Source: Pelomonas sp. Root1444 (GTDB lineage Bacteria > Pseudomonadota > Gammaproteobacteria > Burkholderiales > Burkholderiaceae_C). From it: 64,000 nt of DNA. The translations under genes and the position numbers were made by a program. Positions 32,313 to 42,930 of the stretch are shown here, one piece after another; positions within the stretch are counted from its first letter, which is position 1, and each line of letters opens with the position of its first letter. The stretch lies in the NCBI RefSeq assembly GCF_001426885.1, contig NZ_LMFP01000001.1:416213-480212 (forward strand), given 5' to 3'. The notes beneath the pieces were generated by a model, which worked only from the letters and a program-made list of their open reading frames with translations, searched no databases and had not been told where the DNA came from.

Positions 32313-34721
32313 ATGCCCTGGCGCCCACTGGCCGTCTGCCTGGCCTTCTGCCTGAACCTGAACGTCGCCCAAGGCGCCCCTGACGCCACGCGCCTGCACC
32401 AGCTGCTGACCGAGCAGCAGTACGCTGCCGCCCGCCCCGGGCTGGACGCGCTGCTGCGCGACAAGCGGCCCGGCGCTGCGGAGCGCGCGCTGATCTACGA
32501 ATGGCTGTTTGCACGCGACGACGGCGCCGCCATCGACCGCCGCACGCGTGGCGTGCTGGCGGATGCCGGCGCCGAGGCCGTCGACCTGCTGGCCGCTGGC
32601 CGCCTCGCGCTGGACCGGCGCGACTTCGAGCGCGCGCGGCTGTGCTTCGAGCGGGCGCTGGCGCGCGCCACCCGGCCGGTCGAGCAGGCGCAGGCGCTGC
32701 GCGGCCTGGGCCAGTGCCACTACCAGTTGCGCGAGTTCGACGCCTCCCTGCAGCAGCTGGAGCAGGGCATCGCCGCCGAGCGCACCGCCGACGGCCTGGC
32801 GGCCCTGGCCGACACGCTGATCCGCCTGGGCCGCACCGAGGACGCGATCGCCGCCGCGGAAGGCGCCGTTGCGCTCAACCGCCACCACGAGGCCGCCCAC
32901 TACCTGCTGGGCAACGGCTATGTGCGCGAGAACTACACGCAGCTCGCCGCGCGCCTGGGCGACGCCTGGGTGCCGCTGCTGGCCGAGGTGCGGCGCGCGT
33001 CCGACGCCTTCGAGCGCGGCGACTTCGACACCGCACTTTCAATCAGCCTCGCCGTGCTGGAACGCTGCCCGCAGCTCGGCCGCGCACATGCCATCGCGGC
33101 CAAGGCGCTGGAGTCGCAGCGCTTCGCCGTCGACGTGCACCGCGCCGCCTACGAGCGCCGCTTTGCCGCCACGCCCATGCCCGTGGTGCCGGGCATCGAG
33201 CGCTATGTGCTGAACTGGCAAGACCTGTCGCCCCGCCACCGCAAGCGCGTGGCCCTGTCCGTCGCGCCGTGGAAGGCCTTCATCCCCGTGCTGGTGGAGG
33301 GCGGCGCCACGCATTTCATCAAGCCGATGTGGATGCGCCTGTCCGAAACGCCGCAGGCCCAGGCGCTGAAGGACGCGCGCATCGACTACGACTCGCGGCT
33401 GTGGGACGACGTGCGCGGCATGGGCGGCCACTTCACGGTCACCGGCATCGAGGACGTCGAGCGCAGCATCTTCGACCGCTACAACACCGTGCTGCACGAG
33501 CTGACGCACCAGGTGCATGGCGTGCTGACGGCCGACCAGGCGCGCGAGATCCAGGCGCTGTACCAGCAAGCCAAGGCGCGCGATGCCGCGACACGCAACG
33601 GCTTCCTGTCGCGCTATGCCGGCGGCTCGGTGTGGGAGTACTTCGCCGAGGGCGCCAACGCCGAGGCCTCGCCCCGGCGCGATGCCTACGACGGCCGCGA
33701 GATCGTGCGCGAGCGCCTCGTCGCGATGGACCCGGCGCTGCGCGCGCTGGTGAAGCGCTTTTTCGCGCAGCGTGACACGCGTGCCAGCCTGCCCATCGCG
33801 CTGGTCAACGCCGGCAACCAGAAGCTGGAAGACGGCAAGCTGGCCGAGGCCACGCCGTTGTTCGACCGCGCGCTGCAGCTCGCGCCCGACGACGAAAGCG
33901 CCCTGGGCGCACGCCTGCATGCGCTGGCCCTGCAAGGCGACGGTACGGCGGCCCGTGCGCTGTCGGCCCGCGCGCTGGCCCGCCACCCCCGCAGCGGCGC
34001 GCTGCGCGTGGCGACGGCCGATGCGCTGTGGCATGGCGGCGCGCCGCTGGCCACCGAGGTCGTGCCGGCCCTGGCGCGCGGCGTCGAGCAGCTCCGGGGC
34101 GAGGACCGCTTCCGCGTCGACCTGGCGCTGGCCGACCATCACCGCCGCCTCGGCGACGTGCCCCGTGCGCTGGCGGCCTATGACGCCGTGCTGGCCTACC
34201 AGGGCGACCAGCCCGAGGCGCTGTGGGGCCGCGCCGCCACGCTGGCGCTCGACGGCCGGTGGGAGGCCGCATTCGCGCAGTACGAGGCCGTGCTGCGCCT
34301 GCGCACCGGCCTCGTGCCGCTGCGGCGCGACTACGCGCTGGACCTGCTGCGCGCCGGCCGCGTCGAAGCGGCGCGGGCGCAGCTCAAAGAGGCCTTGCTG
34401 CTCGACCCGCGCGACCCCGACACGCTGGCGCTGCAGGCCTGGCTTGCGCTCGCGGGTGGCGACGCCGTGGCCGCCCAGCGCGGCGCGGCCGCGGCGCTGG
34501 CGCTCGGACCCTGGAGCGACCTCGCCGTCATCGTGCAGACCGGTGCGCTGCAGGCCCAAGGGCAGGGCGAGGCGGCCGGCGCCGTGCTGGCGCCGCTGCG
34601 GCAGCGCATCGCGGCCGGCGCGCCGCCGCAGTACGTCTACCGGCCCGAGAAGTCCGACTGGTTCTCGGTGCATCAGCTGCGCGCCAGCGAGCGCCGCGTC
34701 ATGGAGATGCTGGTCAAGTGA
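32313..34721 (+). CDS. Exported TPR protein with embedded zincin (HExxH) domain
   Basis: An 802-residue protein with an N-terminal signal peptide (1-22). TPR-like helices occupy about 60-290. A metalloprotease-like insert (about 290-490) has HELTH (His395, Glu396, His399) and WEYFAEGAN (Glu442/Glu446), a zincin arrangement reminiscent of anthrax lethal-factor-like (ATLF) domains with a downstream glutamate. A second TPR block (about 505-750) follows. All three candidate zinc ligands are present. It is coupled by a GTGA overlap to the FUSC gene. A periplasmic protease or inactive scaffold are both possible, and I know of no named family with exactly this order. Confidence 0.75.
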   Translation: MPWRPLAVCLAFCLNLNVAQGAPDATRLHQLLTEQQYAAARPGLDALLRDKRPGAAERALIYEWLFARDDGAAIDRRTRGVLADAGAEAVDLLAAGRLALDRRDFERARLCFERALARATRPVEQAQALRGLGQCHYQLREFDASLQQLEQGIAAERTADGLAALADTLIRLGRTEDAIAAAEGAVALNRHHEAAHYLLGNGYVRENYTQLAARLGDAWVPLLAEVRRASDAFERGDFDTALSISLAVLERCPQLGRAHAIAAKALESQRFAVDVHRAAYERRFAATPMPVVPGIERYVLNWQDLSPRHRKRVALSVAPWKAFIPVLVEGGATHFIKPMWMRLSETPQAQALKDARIDYDSRLWDDVRGMGGHFTVTGIEDVERSIFDRYNTVLHELTHQVHGVLTADQAREIQALYQQAKARDAATRNGFLSRYAGGSVWEYFAEGANAEASPRRDAYDGREIVRERLVAMDPALRALVKRFFAQRDTRASLPIALVNAGNQKLEDGKLAEATPLFDRALQLAPDDESALGARLHALALQGDGTAARALSARALARHPRSGALRVATADALWHGGAPLATEVVPALARGVEQLRGEDRFRVDLALADHHRRLGDVPRALAAYDAVLAYQGDQPEALWGRAATLALDGRWEAAFAQYEAVLRLRTGLVPLRRDYALDLLRAGRVEAARAQLKEALLLDPRDPDTLALQAWLALAGGDAVAAQRGAAAALALGPWSDLAVIVQTGALQAQGQGEAAGAVLAPLRQRIAAGAPPQYVYRPEKSDWFSVHQLRASERRVMEMLVK

Positions 34722-36847
34722 AGCTCTTGCAGCGTCTCGAAGCGGCGCATCTCAACGGCCTCAGCGTCGCGCTGGGCGTCGCTGCGACGCACATCGTCGT
34801 CGGCGGGCTGTTCGGCGAGACGGCCGGTTTGGCCGCCGTCGGCGGCGCCGTCTGCGCCAGCCTGACCGACGTGCCCAACCCGCCCCAGCGCGTGCTGCCC
34901 CGCGTGCTGCCAGCAGCGTTCGCGGCGGCCGTGGTGACGGCGCTGGTCGGCGTCACCGACGGCTCGCTGGCATTGACCCTGGCCGTCGTGGCCGTCGTCA
35001 GTTTCCTGTCGCTGATGACGCTGGCCTGGGGCCTGCGCGCCGGGCCGCTGTCGTTCTCTCCGGTGCTGGCCATGGTGTTCGCGATGGCCTGGGACCGCAC
35101 GACCGGTGCCACCTCTCCTTGGGCGCATGCGCTGTGGGTGGGCCTGGGCGGCTGCGTCTATGCCGGCTGGGCGCGGGCGGCCGCCGTCGTGCTGCGCCAC
35201 CGGCTGCGCGAGCTGGCGCTGGCCGCCGCGCTGCGCGCCACCGCGGTGCGCGTGCGCTCGCGGGCCCAGCGCATCGCGCTGGCCGTGGGCGCGGACGAGG
35301 CCCGCATCCGCGCCTCCATCGCCGACGACGTCATGCTGGCCGACGCGCTGCAGGCCGCGCGAGACCAGGTGTTCGCCGCGCGTCGCTCCCCGCGCAGCCG
35401 CAAGCAGACCGACCTCGTGCTGGGCCTCATCGAGCTGCGCGACCTCCTGCTGGCCAGCCGGCTCGACACCGAGCTGCTGGGGCAGGATTTCCCTGCCCGC
35501 CAGTGGCGCGCCGCGCTGGCCGACACGCTGCGTCACCTTGCCGACGTGCTGGCCGCGCTGGCCGATGCCGTCGCCTACGGCGCGCCGCTGCCCGAGGTGT
35601 CGGCCGAAGCCTGGCGCGCCCAGCTCGCCGCGCGCCTGGCCGACATCTGCGCGCCGGACGGCGACTCGCGCACCCACCTGGTGTCGGCGCTGGCATCGCG
35701 CCTGGGCCACATGCTGGACGACGTCGGCGCCATGGTCGCGCGCCAGGCGCTCCGCGACGACATCGACAGCCCCTGGACGCCTGAGAAGCTGGCGCCCTTC
35801 GTGTCGCCGGAGGGCTGGCCGCTGGCGGCGCTGAAGCCCCACCTGACGCTGCAGTCCAGCGTCATGCGCCATGCGCTGCGCTCGGCGCTGGCCTTGTCGC
35901 TGGCCTATTGGCTGGGCGCCGCGCTGCCCTGGGCGGCGCACCCGTTCTGGCTGATGCTGAGCGTGGCCGTCGTGCTGCGCGGCAACCTGGAGCAGACGAT
36001 AGCGCGCCGCAACAACCGCATCATCGGCACGGTGCAGGGCTGCCTGCTGGTGTTGCTGCTGGCCCATGTGCACTGGGTGCCGCTGCTGAGCCTGTGCTTC
36101 ATCGCCGCCGTGGGCGTGGCGCATGCGTACGTGAACCGCCGCTACCGCGTCGCCGCCACGGCCGCGACGCTGATGGCGCTGCTGCAGCCGTTGATGCTGG
36201 CGCCGGGCAGCGACCCCTTCATCGGCGAGCGTCTGGCGGACACAGTGATCGGCGCCGGCCTGGCCTGGCTGTTCAGCTTCGTGCTGCCGTCGTGGGAACG
36301 CGCTGCCGTGCCGCGGCTGGCCACGCAGCTGCGCGGGGCGTTGGCGCGGCATGCGGCCAACATGCTGCGCTGGATGCCCAGCCCCGAGGAGCAGCTGGCG
36401 CAGCGCCTGTCGCGCCAGCAGGCCTACACCGCGCTGGCGGCGCTGGCGGCTGCGGCGCAGCGCACGCGCGTCGAGCCTGAGAGCGTGCGCCTGCCCGATG
36501 CCCAGATCGAAGGCGCCCTCAGCCACGGCTACCGGCTGATGGCATTGCTCGGCGCCGTGCAGCACCAGGTGCAGCGCCGCAATGCGCGGCTGGACGCGGC
36601 CAAGGCCGAGACCGCGCTGCCGCTGGCCCGCAAGGCCTGCGTCGACGTGCTGAACGGCGAGCCCATGACGGGCACCGACCCGGCCGAGATCCCCGACGGC
36701 GACGCCGGCGCCTGGCCCGAGCACCTGGGCCAGCAAGACCTGACGCCCTGGCTGCTGCGCCGCCTGCGCCTATGCCGACATGAGGCGCGCGAGTTCGTCG
36801 CGGCCCTGGACAGGCTGCCGGCCCCTCGCCCACCCTCGCCGCGCTGA
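34718..36847 (+). CDS. FUSC family (YccS/YhfK-like) inner-membrane protein
   Basis: A 709-residue protein with two FUSC-type membrane blocks. The first six or so helices lie in about 15-160 (HIVVGGLFGETAGLAAVGGA), a helical cytoplasmic section covers about 160-380, and a second membrane block (about 385-530) has the family motif YWLGAALPWAAHPFWLMLSV with RRNNRIIGTVQGCLL. A C-terminal helical domain ends in a Pro-rich tail. Relatives are linked to efflux of aromatic acids or envelope stress, mostly by homology. The GTG start (34718) overlaps the stop of the TPR-zincin gene and is the only plausible start in frame. Confidence 0.87.
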   Translation: MKLLQRLEAAHLNGLSVALGVAATHIVVGGLFGETAGLAAVGGAVCASLTDVPNPPQRVLPRVLPAAFAAAVVTALVGVTDGSLALTLAVVAVVSFLSLMTLAWGLRAGPLSFSPVLAMVFAMAWDRTTGATSPWAHALWVGLGGCVYAGWARAAAVVLRHRLRELALAAALRATAVRVRSRAQRIALAVGADEARIRASIADDVMLADALQAARDQVFAARRSPRSRKQTDLVLGLIELRDLLLASRLDTELLGQDFPARQWRAALADTLRHLADVLAALADAVAYGAPLPEVSAEAWRAQLAARLADICAPDGDSRTHLVSALASRLGHMLDDVGAMVARQALRDDIDSPWTPEKLAPFVSPEGWPLAALKPHLTLQSSVMRHALRSALALSLAYWLGAALPWAAHPFWLMLSVAVVLRGNLEQTIARRNNRIIGTVQGCLLVLLLAHVHWVPLLSLCFIAAVGVAHAYVNRRYRVAATAATLMALLQPLMLAPGSDPFIGERLADTVIGAGLAWLFSFVLPSWERAAVPRLATQLRGALARHAANMLRWMPSPEEQLAQRLSRQQAYTALAALAAAAQRTRVEPESVRLPDAQIEGALSHGYRLMALLGAVQHQVQRRNARLDAAKAETALPLARKACVDVLNGEPMTGTDPAEIPDGDAGAWPEHLGQQDLTPWLLRRLRLCRHEAREFVAALDRLPAPRPPSPR

Positions 36848-36865
36848 ACGCGGGCGAGTCTGGTC

Positions 36866-36955
36866 GGTCCCCCGTGGGGACGGCGATGCTCGCGGCGTCG
36901 AGCCTCGAGCACATCGCCCGCGGTCCGGCTTGGGGCGGCCCGGCGCCCGGGCCGC
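36866..36955 (-). repeat. GC-rich dispersed intergenic repeat, copy A
   Basis: The intergenic DNA between the FUSC gene and adhC carries, on the minus strand, a 20-base core at 36925-36944 identical to 53054-53073. It is accompanied by small hairpins: GTCCCCC/GGGGAC (36866-36880) and an 8-bp stem 36935-36942 with 36948-36955. It resembles REP-like elements seen between genes in Burkholderiales. It may also terminate FUSC transcription. Confidence 0.55.
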
Positions 36956-37003
36956 GGTTTAATGCACATGAGTCATCGCGCATAGCGCCGAGGAGTAATT
37001 GAC

Positions 37004-38110
<1,107 letters not shown>

Positions 38111-38253
38111 GCGTGCCGGCGCCGCCTCGCGGCTGCGGCGGCGTTGACACAGCTTTGCAATTCATGTGGGAAGTCACAGTCGCGGCCGTGGCCCGTCGCG
38201 CATAAGCTGTTTCCGAAGCCGGTCCCGCTCGCAGGACTGGATTGGAGACAAGC

Positions 38254-39591
38254 ATGCAAGCCACTGCCGGGCGCCAGCCCTTCTACCGTTCCCTGTATTT
38301 CCAGGTCATCACCGCCATCGTCATCGGTGTGATCGTGGGGCACTTCTGGCCCCAAACCGGCGAGGCGCTCAAGCCGCTGGGTGACGGCTTCATCAAGCTG
38401 ATCAAGATGATCATCGCGCCGATCATCTTCTGCACCGTGGTGGTGGGCATCGCGGGCATGGAGGACATGAAGCGCGTGGGCAAGACCGGCGGCTACGCGC
38501 TGCTGTACTTCGAGATCGTCTCGACCATCGCCCTCATCGTCGGCCTCGTCGTCGTCAACGTGCTGCAGCCGGGCGCCGGCATGCACGTGGACCCCCACAC
38601 GCTGGACACCAAGGGCATCGCCGCCTACACCGGGCCGGGCAAGATGCAGGGCACGGTGGAGTTCCTGCTGGCCATCATCCCGACCACGGTGGTGGACGCC
38701 TTCGCCAAGGGCGAGATGCTGCAGGTGCTGCTGTTCTCGCTGCTGTTCGGCTTCGCGCTGCACCGCTTCGGCGGCCGCGGCACGCTGATCTTCGACGGCA
38801 TCGAGAAGACCTCGCACGTGCTGTTCGCCATCGTCGGCATGATCATGAAGGTCGCCCCCATCGGCGCGTTCGGCGCGATGGCCTTCACCATCGGCAAGTA
38901 CGGCGTCGGGTCGCTGCTGTCGCTGGCCAAGCTGATGGGCTCGTTCTACGCCACCTGTCTGATCTTCATCTTCCTCGTGCTCGGCACGATCGCCCGGGTG
39001 CACGGCTTCTCGGTCTGGAAGTTCATCAAGTACATCAAGGAAGAGCTGTTCATCGTGCTGGGCACCTCGTCCAGCGAGTCGGTGCTGCCGCGCATGATGG
39101 CCAAGCTCGAGAACCTGGGCGTGCGCAAGTCCACCGTCGGCCTGGTGATCCCGACCGGCTACTCCTTCAACCTCGACGGCACGTCCATCTACCTGACGAT
39201 GGCGGCCGTCTTCATCGCCCAGGCCACCGACACGCCGATGACGCTGACGCAGCAGCTCACGCTGCTGGGCGTGCTGCTGCTCACCAGCAAGGGCGCCGCC
39301 GGCGTGACGGGCAGCGGCTTCATCGTGCTGGCGGCCACGCTGTCGGCCGTGGGCCACGTGCCGGTGGCCGGCCTGGCGCTGATCCTGGGCATCGACCGCT
39401 TCATGTCCGAGGCGCGCGCGCTGACCAACCTGATCGGCAACGGCGTGGCCACGGTCGTCGTCGGCAAGTGGACCGGGGACCTCGATACTGGCCGCATGCA
39501 GGCCGTGCTCAACAACGAGACCCCCGCCGAGGCCGACGAGCCCGAGGAGGTGCTGGACGCGGTCGATCAACACATGGCGAAGGCGAGCTGA
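38254..39591 (+). CDS. dctA: C4-dicarboxylate:cation symporter DctA
   Basis: A 445-residue inner-membrane transporter for succinate, fumarate, malate and aspartate. It has the DAACS-family serine-rich loop ([13 protein letters not shown]), the [20 protein letters not shown] motif, and [17 protein letters not shown] near the C-terminus. ATG 38254 is chosen because GGAGA sits at 38244-38248; an upstream TTG lies inside that site. The 143-bp gap after adhC has a TTGACA (38144-38149), but no convincing -10 at the normal distance. It sits between the two formaldehyde detoxification genes. Confidence 0.95.
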   Translation: MQATAGRQPFYRSLYFQVITAIVIGVIVGHFWPQTGEALKPLGDGFIKLIKMIIAPIIFCTVVVGIAGMEDMKRVGKTGGYALLYFEIVSTIALIVGLVVVNVLQPGAGMHVDPHTLDTKGIAAYTGPGKMQGTVEFLLAIIPTTVVDAFAKGEMLQVLLFSLLFGFALHRFGGRGTLIFDGIEKTSHVLFAIVGMIMKVAPIGAFGAMAFTIGKYGVGSLLSLAKLMGSFYATCLIFIFLVLGTIARVHGFSVWKFIKYIKEELFIVLGTSSSESVLPRMMAKLENLGVRKSTVGLVIPTGYSFNLDGTSIYLTMAAVFIAQATDTPMTLTQQLTLLGVLLLTSKGAAGVTGSGFIVLAATLSAVGHVPVAGLALILGIDRFMSEARALTNLIGNGVATVVVGKWTGDLDTGRMQAVLNNETPAEADEPEEVLDAVDQHMAKAS

Positions 39592-39600
39592 AGGGCCCGG

Positions 39601-40428
39601 ATGGAACTGTTGTCGGAACATCGCTGCTTCGGCGGCACCCAGCGGTTCCACCGCCATGAATCCGCCGAGCTCGGCCTGGCCGCGCGCTTCGCGCTGTTCC
39701 TGCCGCTCCGGCCCAAGGCGCTGCTGGTCTTCCTCGCCGGGCTGACCTGCACCGAAGAGACCTTCACCATGAAGGCCGGCGCGCAGCGCCTGGCCGGCGA
39801 GCTGGGGCTGGCGCTGCTGATGCCCGACACCAGCCCGCGCGGCGCCGACGTCCCCGGCGAAGCCGACGCCTGGGACTTCGGCGTCGGCGCCGGCTTCTAT
39901 CTCGATGCGACGCGCGAGCCCTGGGCCCCGCACTGGCGCATGGAAAGCTACCTGCTCCACGAGCTGATCCCGTGGGTGCAGCAGGAGACCGGGCTGGAGC
40001 GCGTCGGCCTGTTCGGCCACTCGATGGGCGGCCACGGCGCGCTGACGCTGGCGCTGCGCCACCCGGGACGCTTCCAGTCGCTGTCGGCCTTCGCGCCGAT
40101 CGCCGCGCCGATGCGCTGCCCCTGGGGCCGCAAGGCCTTCGCCGGCTATCTGGGCGAGGACCGCGCCGCCTGGGCCGCGCACGATGCCAGCGAGCTGATG
40201 AAGGGCCGGCACACGCCGCCATACCCAGGCGGCATCCTCATCGACCAGGGCCTGGCCGACAAGTTCCTCGCCGAGCAGCTGCACCCCGAAGCCTTCGAGG
40301 CGGCCTGCGCCACCGTCGGCCAGCCACTGACGCTGCGCCGCCATGCCGGCTACGACCACGGCTACTACTTCATCGCCAGCTTCATCGACGACCACCTGCG
40401 CCATCACGCCAGCCAGCTGTTCGCATGA
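39601..40428 (+). CDS. fghA: S-formylglutathione hydrolase
   Basis: A 275-residue esterase-D-type hydrolase that releases formate and glutathione from S-formylglutathione. The nucleophile is Ser141 in GLFGHSMGGHGAL. The family stretches LVFLAGLTCTEETFTMKAG and MPDTSPRGADVPGE are present, and the catalytic His is in AGYDHGYYFIASFI. It starts 9 bp after dctA, so it is probably read from the same transcript. It completes the adhC pathway. Confidence 0.95.
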   Translation: MELLSEHRCFGGTQRFHRHESAELGLAARFALFLPLRPKALLVFLAGLTCTEETFTMKAGAQRLAGELGLALLMPDTSPRGADVPGEADAWDFGVGAGFYLDATREPWAPHWRMESYLLHELIPWVQQETGLERVGLFGHSMGGHGALTLALRHPGRFQSLSAFAPIAAPMRCPWGRKAFAGYLGEDRAAWAAHDASELMKGRHTPPYPGGILIDQGLADKFLAEQLHPEAFEAACATVGQPLTLRRHAGYDHGYYFIASFIDDHLRHHASQLFA

Positions 40429-40440
40429 TCGCCATTCGCC

Positions 40441-40452
40441 GCACGATCGTGC
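40441..40452. promoter_or_regulatory. TetR operator at the tetR promoter
   Basis: GCACGATCGTGC is a perfect 12-bp palindrome directly before the TAAATT -10-like hexamer (40453-40458) and 12 bp before the tetR start. A copy with one mismatch lies before the next gene (41111-41122). Autorepression by the adjacent TetR protein is the simplest reading. Confidence 0.75.
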
Positions 40453-40464
40453 TAAATTCCGCGC

Positions 40465-41067
40465 ATGGAAACCCGCAGCGAACGCGCCGAGAGCACGCTG
40501 GCCGCCATCGTCGGTGCGGCGCTGAACATGGCCGTCACCGAGGGCCTGGAGAGCATCAGCATCGGTGAGGTCGCCAAGCGGCTGGACCTGTCCAAGAGCG
40601 GCGTGTTCTCGCGCGTCGGCTCGCGCGAGCAGTTGCAGGTGGCCGTGCTGCTGGAGTTCGACAAGCGCTTCCTGCAAACCGTCTTCCTGCCCGCCATGAG
40701 CGAGCCGCGCGGCCTGCCGCGGCTGCAGGCCGTCATGCAGCGCTGGCTGGCCTGGGCCAGCGATGTCGAGCGCCACAAGACCTGCCTGTACACGGCCGGC
40801 GCCTTCGAATACGACGACCGCGAGGGGCCCGTGCGCGAGCACCTGCTCGATGGCGTGTTGCGCTGGCGTGCCACGCTGCGCCGCACCGTGCTGCAGGCCA
40901 TCGAGGCCGGCCACCTGCGCGCCGACCTGGACGCCGAGCAGATGGTGTTCGAGATGGACGCCCTGTTCATCATCCTGCTGCACGACGCGCGCTTCCTGCG
41001 CGACCCGCGCGCCAGCGAGCGCGCCGCGCGCGCCTGGCAGCGCCTGCTCGACGCCAGCCGGCCCTGA
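40465..41067 (+). CDS. TetR family transcriptional regulator
   Basis: A 200-residue regulator. The N-terminal helix-turn-helix (about 10-55) reads TLAAIVGAALNMAVTEGLES and IGEVAKRLDLSKSGVFSRVG, where the usual Y/F of the recognition helix is conserved as F. The C-terminal ligand/dimer domain resembles the TetR C-terminal domain of the YcdC-like group. The start codon lies 6 bp after a TAAATT hexamer with no Shine-Dalgarno sequence. Operator copies flank it on both sides, so it probably represses itself and the downstream hydrolase. Confidence 0.88.
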   Translation: METRSERAESTLAAIVGAALNMAVTEGLESISIGEVAKRLDLSKSGVFSRVGSREQLQVAVLLEFDKRFLQTVFLPAMSEPRGLPRLQAVMQRWLAWASDVERHKTCLYTAGAFEYDDREGPVREHLLDGVLRWRATLRRTVLQAIEAGHLRADLDAEQMVFEMDALFIILLHDARFLRDPRASERAARAWQRLLDASRP

Positions 41068-41108
41068 CCGCGACGCGCCATGTCCGTGCCTCTTCGTTTG
41101 ATTTTTCG

Positions 41109-41124
41109 TCGCACGACCGTGCGA
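41109..41124. promoter_or_regulatory. TetR operator upstream of the alpha/beta hydrolase
   Basis: TCGCACGACCGTGCGA is an 8+8 palindrome with one mismatch. Its core GCACGACCGTGC (41111-41122) matches the tetR operator at 11 of 12 positions. It ends 14 bp before the hydrolase start. Confidence 0.7.
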
Positions 41125-41138
41125 AATCTGGAGCCTCG

Positions 41139-42038
41139 ATGACCGCCACACGCAACCCTGCCGCCGCCTTCTACGCCTCGCCCACGGCCCGCGGCATCGC
41201 AGCGCTGCTGCGCGGCCTGCACCGCGTCTCGCCCGATCTCGGCACGCGCGTCGCGCTGCACCTGTTCTTCACGCCCATGCCGACCAAATGGCTGGCGCGT
41301 TCGCGCGCTGTGCCGCGGCCATGGGTCGAGCGGCGGCTGCCCTTCGAGGGTGGCCATATCAGCGTCTGGCAGCGCAGCGATGTCGAGCCGGGCAGGCCCA
41401 GGGTGCTGCTCGTGCACGGCTGGGCCGGCGACGCCCAGCAGCTGCGCGATCAGGGTGACACGCTGGCGGCCGCTGGCTTCGACCCGCTGCTGCTGGACCT
41501 GCCGGCCCATGGCCGCAGCAGCGGCTGGCGCAGCAACCTGCTGCAATGGGTGCGGGCCTTGTTCGCCGTCAGTGCGCGCTTCGGGCCCTGGGACGGCGTC
41601 GTGGCGCATTCGCTCGGCGCGCTGGCGACCGCCCATGCGCTGGCCCGCGGCCTGCCGGCCCGGCGCGCGGCGCTGCTGGCACTGGCGCCGCCGCCTGCGC
41701 AGTTCATGCGCTGGTTCGCGCAGGCCATGGGCACGGGCGATGCGCTGGCGGCGCGCATGCGTGGCCGCGTCGAGCAGCGCGAAGGCGTGTCGCTCGGCCA
41801 TTTCGAGCCCACCTGGCTGGGCGAACGCGTCGGGCAGCCCACGCTGATCGTGCACGACCGCGGCGACGTGACGGCGCCCTTGAGCGGCAGCGAAACGCTG
41901 GTGGCCGGCCTGCCCGCGGGGCGCCTGCATGTGACGGAGGGACTGGGCCACCGCCGCCTGCTCAGCGACCCGGCGGTGATGCGGCTGGTCAGCAGCCACC
42001 TCGCGGCCGCGCAGCCGCCGGCCTTGCGCGTCGTTTGA
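41139..42038 (+). CDS. Alpha/beta fold hydrolase
   Basis: A 299-residue hydrolase. The oxyanion-loop motif LLVHGWAGD, the nucleophile Ser158 in VVAHSLGALA, Asp243 in IVHDRGDVTAP and His271 in EGLGHRRLL form a complete triad. The N-terminal 60 residues precede the fold and have no signal peptide. The substrate is unknown. Such TetR-hydrolase pairs often handle lipophilic esters. The start at 41139 has GGAG at 41130-41133. Confidence 0.87.
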   Translation: MTATRNPAAAFYASPTARGIAALLRGLHRVSPDLGTRVALHLFFTPMPTKWLARSRAVPRPWVERRLPFEGGHISVWQRSDVEPGRPRVLLVHGWAGDAQQLRDQGDTLAAAGFDPLLLDLPAHGRSSGWRSNLLQWVRALFAVSARFGPWDGVVAHSLGALATAHALARGLPARRAALLALAPPPAQFMRWFAQAMGTGDALAARMRGRVEQREGVSLGHFEPTWLGERVGQPTLIVHDRGDVTAPLSGSETLVAGLPAGRLHVTEGLGHRRLLSDPAVMRLVSSHLAAAQPPALRVV

Positions 42039-42040
42039 CC

Positions 42041-42240
42041 GTCACGCCGGGCCAGGAGGACCTCCAGGTACTCGCTCGGCACCACCAGGCTGTCGGGGCC
42101 GGCGCGGTTCAGCGTGGCCAGCACGTCGGTCAGGTCGCGCTCCAGTGCCGCGCCCTGGTCCGGCGCCAGCGTGGGGCAAAGGCCTTGTGCACCGGGCCGT
42201 ACCAGGTGCGGAACACCTCGAGGTCGAGGGGTGCGTTCAT
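42041..42240 (-). pseudogene. Remnant of a class I SAM-dependent methyltransferase C-terminus
   Basis: Two minus-strand frames together spell the typical C-terminal tail of these methyltransferases. LEVFRTWYGPVHKAFA begins near 42228 in one frame; AALERDLTDVLATLNRAGPD and VVPSEYLEVLLARR continue in another from about 42160 to 42045. A frameshift near 42175 separates them. No SAM-binding domain precedes it, so only a decayed end remains. The first fragment begins with an ATG at 42240 that may be accidental. This explains the 345-bp stretch between the hydrolase and OsmC genes. Confidence 0.6.
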
Positions 42241-42383
42241 GGGATGTATCCGGACAAGCAAGGGAGCCAGCATCTCGCCGTGTGGCTGCGCAGTCCGGTC
42301 CTGCTGCCCGCAAATCCTGCCCGAGCGTCCGGTCCCCCTGGACCGGCGTCCCTTGATCAAACGACCCCCTTTTGGAGAGTGTC

Positions 42384-42923
42384 ATGGCCCTGGATCACAT
42401 CGCCGCCGCGTTGGAGCGCGTGGCCGCCGTCATGCGCAAGCGGCCGGAGCTCGGCCTGCACGACGACTCGCCGGCTCGCGTCCGGTGGGAGGGTGGCATG
42501 CGCGTCTCGGCGCGCCATGACAACGGCCTGCGCGTCGAAACCGACATGCCGCGCGAACTGGGCGGCAGCGGCGAAGGGGTCACGCCAGGCTGGCTGCTGC
42601 GGGCGGGTACGGCCTCGTGCGCTGTCACCTGCATCGTCATGAACGCTGCAACGCAGGGTGTGGAACTGCAGGCGCTCGACGCCTGGGTTTCCAGCCGTTC
42701 CGACACACGCGGGCTGCTGGGTCTGGCTGGCGACAACGGGCAGGCGGTCGACGCCGCGCCCGTCGAGATGACGCTGCACATCCGCATCGCGGCCGCGGGG
42801 CTGACGCAGGCGCAGACCCGCGGGCTGGTCGAGCAGAGCTGCCTGCGCTCACCGGTGCCGGCGGCGCTGCGGCAGCCGGTGCCGCTGCAACTGGACATCG
42901 AGGTCACCGGCAGCGCGGCCTGA
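42384..42923 (+). CDS. OsmC family protein
   Basis: A 179-residue OsmC/Ohr-like protein. The two redox cysteines of the family are present: Cys79 in AGTASCAVTCIV and Cys153 in EQSCLRSPVPA. Such proteins reduce organic hydroperoxides or act as general thiol peroxidases in the cytoplasm. The start at 42384 has GGAGAG at 42374-42379; an upstream TTG overlaps that site. It is flanked by two gene remnants. Confidence 0.87.
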   Translation: MALDHIAAALERVAAVMRKRPELGLHDDSPARVRWEGGMRVSARHDNGLRVETDMPRELGGSGEGVTPGWLLRAGTASCAVTCIVMNAATQGVELQALDAWVSSRSDTRGLLGLAGDNGQAVDAAPVEMTLHIRIAAAGLTQAQTRGLVEQSCLRSPVPAALRQPVPLQLDIEVTGSAA

Positions 42924-42930
42924 CCGGGCG

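Noticed and set aside
38144-38172. TTGACA as the dctA promoter
   Set aside because: The -35 is perfect but the bases at the proper -10 distance (TGGGAA) are poor, so I did not list it as a feature.
38189-38205. A sigma-54 site before dctA (TGGCCCG...)
   Set aside because: The GG and GC elements are not at the required spacing.
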